Positions 7,003 to 9,449 of a stretch of 9,449 nt of DNA are shown here, piece after piece. The stretch is from Fidelibacterota bacterium. Its GTDB lineage: Bacteria > Fidelibacterota > UBA2242. The notes beneath the pieces were generated by a model. The model was given only the letters and a program-made list of their open reading frames with translations, was not told the origin of the DNA and ran no database searches. The position numbers and the translations under genes were made by a program. The stretch is taken from contig QNCV01000073.1 of the NCBI GenBank assembly GCA_003645845.1, forward strand, positions 1 through 9,449. Reading direction: 5' to 3'. The stretch's first letter is position 1. Each line of letters begins with the position of its first letter.

Positions 7003-7659
7003 TCATAGTTCGGTCAATTTGATATTCCGATAGCGAACCTCTGTCGGGGCGCCCGCGTGAAGCTGAAATCCGATAATCCCTTTTTTCGGAATCGTGTCGT
7101 CTTCCTCCGTATAATCAACCGTTTGATAGCCATTTAGCCAGATCTGAATATGGTTACCCCGGCATTTCACAACCATTTCATTCCATTCATTTTGACGATA
7201 GACCTTGACGATCTCTTCCTGATTTGCGGTAACCAGCATCCGGTTGCGGCGCGCCTCATCATAAAGGCTGCCCCAGACCACACCAAAATCCCCGATCGGG
7301 CCACCCGCGTCAGCCTGATATCCGCTGACCTCAGGTCCCCCGGGAATCCGACGGCTTCGAAATTGGATACCTGAGTTATCTCCCGGCCCCATAATTTTGA
7401 TTTCCAGTTTTAATTCAAAATCATCATACTCTTTTGTCGTGCAAAGGAACATATTATGTGGAATCTCTTTTTCCAGTGAACCGGCCACAATGCATCCGTC
7501 TTCGACATGAAACCAGTTCCGGTCACCGTCCCAGCCGGTAAGAGTTTTCCCGTCAAATAGCGAAACAGCAGCACCGTCCCCACCCTTTTTTAAAAGGGAA
7601 CAGCCCAACATACAAACGATTAGAAAAAGCAACGAAATGTTTTTAATTACCTTGACCAT
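7003..7659 (-). CDS. DUF1080 lipoprotein (3-keto-disaccharide hydrolase family)
   Basis: A 218-residue protein with a lipoprotein signal ending in MLGC (Cys20), followed by one concanavalin-like beta-sandwich of the DUF1080 / 3-keto-disaccharide hydrolase family (PF06439). Typical family motifs are present in order: SLFDGKTLTGW (33-43), FELKLEIKI (81-89), NSGIQFRS (95-102), SGYQAD (112-117), SLYDE (131-135), WNEMVVKCRGNHIQIWLNG (159-177) and GIIGFQLHAG (194-203). The length is normal for a single-domain member. Characterised relatives cleave glycosides whose sugar has first been oxidised at C3 by a Gfo/Idh/MocA-type dehydrogenase. No such dehydrogenase is visible here, so the partner must be elsewhere, or this member acts differently or only binds. 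The ATG has GGGAG 9 nt upstream. The gene lies 65 nt after the GH32/43-like gene and 78 nt before the first sialidase, consistent with one operon. Confidence 0.92.
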   Translation of the reverse strand: MVKVIKNISLLFLIVCMLGCSLLKKGGDGAAVSLFDGKTLTGWDGDRNWFHVEDGCIVAGSLEKEIPHNMFLCTTKEYDDFELKLEIKIMGPGDNSGIQFRSRRIPGGPEVSGYQADAGGPIGDFGVVWGSLYDEARRNRMLVTANQEEIVKVYRQNEWNEMVVKCRGNHIQIWLNGYQTVDYTEEDDTIPKKGIIGFQLHAGAPTEVRYRNIKLTEL

Positions 7660-7724
7660 AATGCCTGTCTCCCTGATTTAGTATTAATATTATCTTTCAT
7701 TCTCTTTTTAGAAAATACATCACT

Positions 7725-9185
7725 TTAATCGGCCAACGTAAAGGAGTATAGTTTTGCGTTACTGAATTCAAACCGCAGACGGATATTCCTGCTTTTCGTC
7801 TGATCCGGGAAAGTAAGGAGACCATCGCTTATCGTTTCGGTCACCGGCTTAGCCAATGCCAGACATTTTTCATCCTTATCCAATATCGCTACCTTTACCC
7901 AGCCATCCTTTTGTACATCCGCCGAAATCCGAACATTCCGGCCGTCATAGGGTATAACGGCAGTAGTAATGACTGCGGATTGACTTTTTAACTTCGGTTC
8001 ATAACCGGCAAATCCGTCCGGGCGCAATGTGGCCAGACAGAGGGAACCGTTACGCCATCCGGAATGCAGGTAGTCACTCCCGCCATAATACAACCGGATT
8101 TCATCTTTCAGGAATATCGGATAGGCGCAGGCATAGACACAGCCATAGTCATAATCCAGAACCGTATCCGAGCATGGAATCAGTGGAGTTCCCGGGCATA
8201 CACGATTCCAGGTTTTCGTATCCGGACTCCAGGTCAGTTCCGTCCAGACGCGATCAGCCTTCTGATCATGAATCATTACCAAACCGAGGTAGACCCCTCC
8301 ATAATAGAAAACCGGCATTGCATAGGTCTGGTGATTTTTATCAATTCCTTCCAGAACCAGCTCTGCCCGTGTCCAATGAATAAAATCATCGCTTTCGATT
8401 CTGACGACCTGGCGTCCCTTCTCTTCTCCCCATGAACGGGTAAACCCCACATACTTATCCAGCGTCGGCGCCCATAACGCATTGTTGTGTGTATCTCCGG
8501 CCACATCGGCATCAGGGCAGGCAATCGCTTGCCCCCAATGGATTCCATCAGCGGAAAAGGCGACAGAAATAATTTCACTTTTCAGGATTGCTTTGTAGCG
8601 ACGAGATGGGTCTTTTTCACGAAGGTCTTTAAATATCCCCGAACCGTGCGGACCCTGCCAATGTTCGCCAATACCTCCGCTTCCCCGCCACAGAATATTG
8701 TTAGATTTGCTGTTTTCATATTCAACTAAACCGAGTTCCGGTTTCTCCCAGTGAATACCATCTTGTGAGATAGCATAACAAATAGCCATTTCTCTATTGT
8801 CGGGTGAGTCATATTCCCTGTTTTTGCGCTCCCGGAGCGACATGCCCTGCGCAGACTGATCGACGATAAAGGGACTGTACCAGCATTTATAGATATGCTC
8901 TTCTTCGTCATACATCACATTTCCATAGAGATTATCAATGCGTTTTTCCCAGGGTTTATTTTCGCCAAACAGCGGGTTGGCCTCGTGTTTTTGAACAACC
9001 CCCACGGTCAGTTTCGCATTTTTTACTTTTTCCACTATCCGGCTATCCAGCAAAAGGAAACGGCTACGCGGTGTTTCGCGTTCGCCCGTACATGCAGAAA
9101 GATTAATTGCGGCCCAGCAGATTATTATGACATTGAGCCATCGATTCACGAAAACTTTGTCTTTTCTGATTAGATTTTTCATCAT
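7725..9185 (-). CDS. Lipoprotein with GH32/GH43-like five-bladed propeller and beta-sandwich
   Basis: The 486-residue protein begins with two consecutive ATG codons after a purine-rich AAGAGAG. The longer start is used; the second codon is equally possible and changes nothing else. A long n-region is followed by a hydrophobic segment and the lipobox LSAC (Cys32). Residues 45-395 look like a five-bladed propeller of the GH32/GH43/GH68/GH117 superfamily. Blade motifs of the SxDGxxW type occur at 140-146 (SQDGIHW), 211-217 (SADGIHW), 265-271 (SDDFIHW) and 320-326 (SPDTKTW). The strand pair RIDNLYGNVMYDEE and KCWYSPF (82-106) sits where such enzymes carry the first catalytic Asp. GDTHNN (230-235) is another likely active-site segment, but the catalytic set cannot be assigned by eye. 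Residues 400-486 form a C-terminal beta-sandwich, as in GH32. It is probably an exo-glycosidase of unknown specificity and may be the first gene of the operon. Confidence 0.82.
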   Translation of the reverse strand: MMKNLIRKDKVFVNRWLNVIIICWAAINLSACTGERETPRSRFLLLDSRIVEKVKNAKLTVGVVQKHEANPLFGENKPWEKRIDNLYGNVMYDEEEHIYKCWYSPFIVDQSAQGMSLRERKNREYDSPDNREMAICYAISQDGIHWEKPELGLVEYENSKSNNILWRGSGGIGEHWQGPHGSGIFKDLREKDPSRRYKAILKSEIISVAFSADGIHWGQAIACPDADVAGDTHNNALWAPTLDKYVGFTRSWGEEKGRQVVRIESDDFIHWTRAELVLEGIDKNHQTYAMPVFYYGGVYLGLVMIHDQKADRVWTELTWSPDTKTWNRVCPGTPLIPCSDTVLDYDYGCVYACAYPIFLKDEIRLYYGGSDYLHSGWRNGSLCLATLRPDGFAGYEPKLKSQSAVITTAVIPYDGRNVRISADVQKDGWVKVAILDKDEKCLALAKPVTETISDGLLTFPDQTKSRNIRLRFEFSNAKLYSFTLAD

Positions 9186-9374
9186 GTTCTCTCTTTCTGC
9201 ATGTCTGCGATTTTTAATGATCTCGCATTTTTCCCCGCCAACAACACGATTTTCATTATAATATTGGCATCATATTCCCGGAGTCAGTCCTTCATAGGAG
9301 ATCCGATCAATGCCGGGGAAATATTCTTTTCTTCCGATTGTTACATTTACAAACATATCTTCTCATCTTTTATC
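9186..9374 (-). other. Leader region upstream of the glycan-degradation operon
   Basis: This 189-nt gap between the barrel protein and the GH32/43-like gene holds no convincing gene. On the minus strand a TATAAT lies at 9255-9260, about 70 nt before the start codon, without a good -35 partner. A TATGTTTG matching the Bacteroidota TAnnTTTG -7 element lies at 9350-9357, also without a clear -33. An imperfect inverted repeat, ATATTTCCCCGG (9313-9324) with CCGGGAATAT (9272-9281), could form a hairpin with a loop of about 31 nt. No U-run follows it. This is the most likely place for the operon promoter, but no element is certain. Confidence 0.35.
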
Positions 9375-9449
9375 TTAAAATCTCGGGTTGACGACATTAT
9401 TATAAATTGAGCCGAAAGTATACTCAATCCCCAGCCGGAGCCAGGAAGA
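9375..9449 (-). CDS. C-terminal end of a probable outer-membrane beta-barrel protein
   Basis: The minus-strand frame entering from the right edge codes 24 residues and ends with TAA at 9375-9377. The peptide contains LRLGIEYTFGS (amphipathic, with alternating hydrophobic and polar residues) and finishes NNVVNPRF. An amphipathic final strand with an aromatic last residue is the usual signature of the last strand of outer-membrane barrels recognised by the BAM machinery. The start and most of the gene lie outside the window, so the type of barrel (porin-like, transporter, or assembly-related) cannot be told. Same strand as the enzymes and 189 nt upstream of them; it may or may not belong to the same operon. 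Confidence 0.6.
   Translation of the reverse strand, partial: SSWLRLGIEYTFGSIYNNVVNPRF

Noticed and set aside
8027..8435. Two overlapping plus-strand open frames of about 120 codons
   Set aside because: Both are antisense to the GH32/43-like gene, overlap each other in different frames and show low-complexity composition without domain features.
9201..9410. Plus-strand open frame of 69 codons in the leader region
   Set aside because: It overlaps the barrel C-terminus on the opposite strand, is AT-rich and has no ribosome binding site or domain support.
1..9449. CRISPR arrays, tRNA or rRNA genes, phage or plasmid functions
   Set aside because: No regularly spaced repeats, no cloverleaf-like sequences and no relevant protein families were seen on either strand.

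Overview
The window is a stretch of chromosome in which every supportable gene lies on the minus strand, so transcription runs from high to low coordinates. It suggests a Gram-negative bacterium of the wider FCB group: Bacteroidota-related lineages such as Calditrichota, Ignavibacteria or KSB1-type candidate phyla. One protein ends in a type IX secretion (T9SS) type A sorting domain with the NYPNPFNPTT motif. Five consecutive enzymes carry lipoprotein signal peptides. The last codons at the right edge look like the end of an outer-membrane beta-barrel. Several starts have purine-rich Shine-Dalgarno-like sequences. The exact phylum cannot be fixed from this window.

Layout in order of transcription (right to left): (1) 9375-9449, the last 24 codons of a probable outer-membrane beta-barrel protein. 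(2) 9186-9374, a leader with no gene. (3) 7725-9185, a lipoprotein with a GH32/GH43-like five-bladed propeller. (4) 7003-7659, a DUF1080 lipoprotein (3-keto-disaccharide hydrolase family). (5) 5743-6924 and (6) 4529-5725, two tandem paralogous GH33 sialidase lipoproteins only 17 nt apart. (7) 2753-4492, a lipoprotein with an ADP-ribosylglycohydrolase (DraG) fold and a C-terminal beta-sandwich. (8) 944-2698, a secreted protein with two copies of a discoidin-like module and a T9SS sorting tail. (9) a nested palindrome at 871-929. (10) 1-830, the start of another secreted protein, AT-richer and cut by the left edge.

Genes 3 to 8 are separated by only 17-78 nt and all encode exported proteins. 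They read as one operon for breaking down a glycan at the cell surface or outside the cell. The two sialidases would remove terminal nonulosonic or related ulosonic acids. The GH32/43-like, DUF1080 and DraG-fold proteins would act on the remaining glycan. The T9SS protein with duplicated modules could bind the substrate. No intracellular sialic acid catabolism gene, SusC/SusD pair, sulfatase or regulator is visible, so uptake and catabolism must lie elsewhere. The least described parts are the secreted DraG-fold enzyme, the duplicated module of the T9SS protein, and their joint occurrence with two sialidases and a DUF1080 protein.
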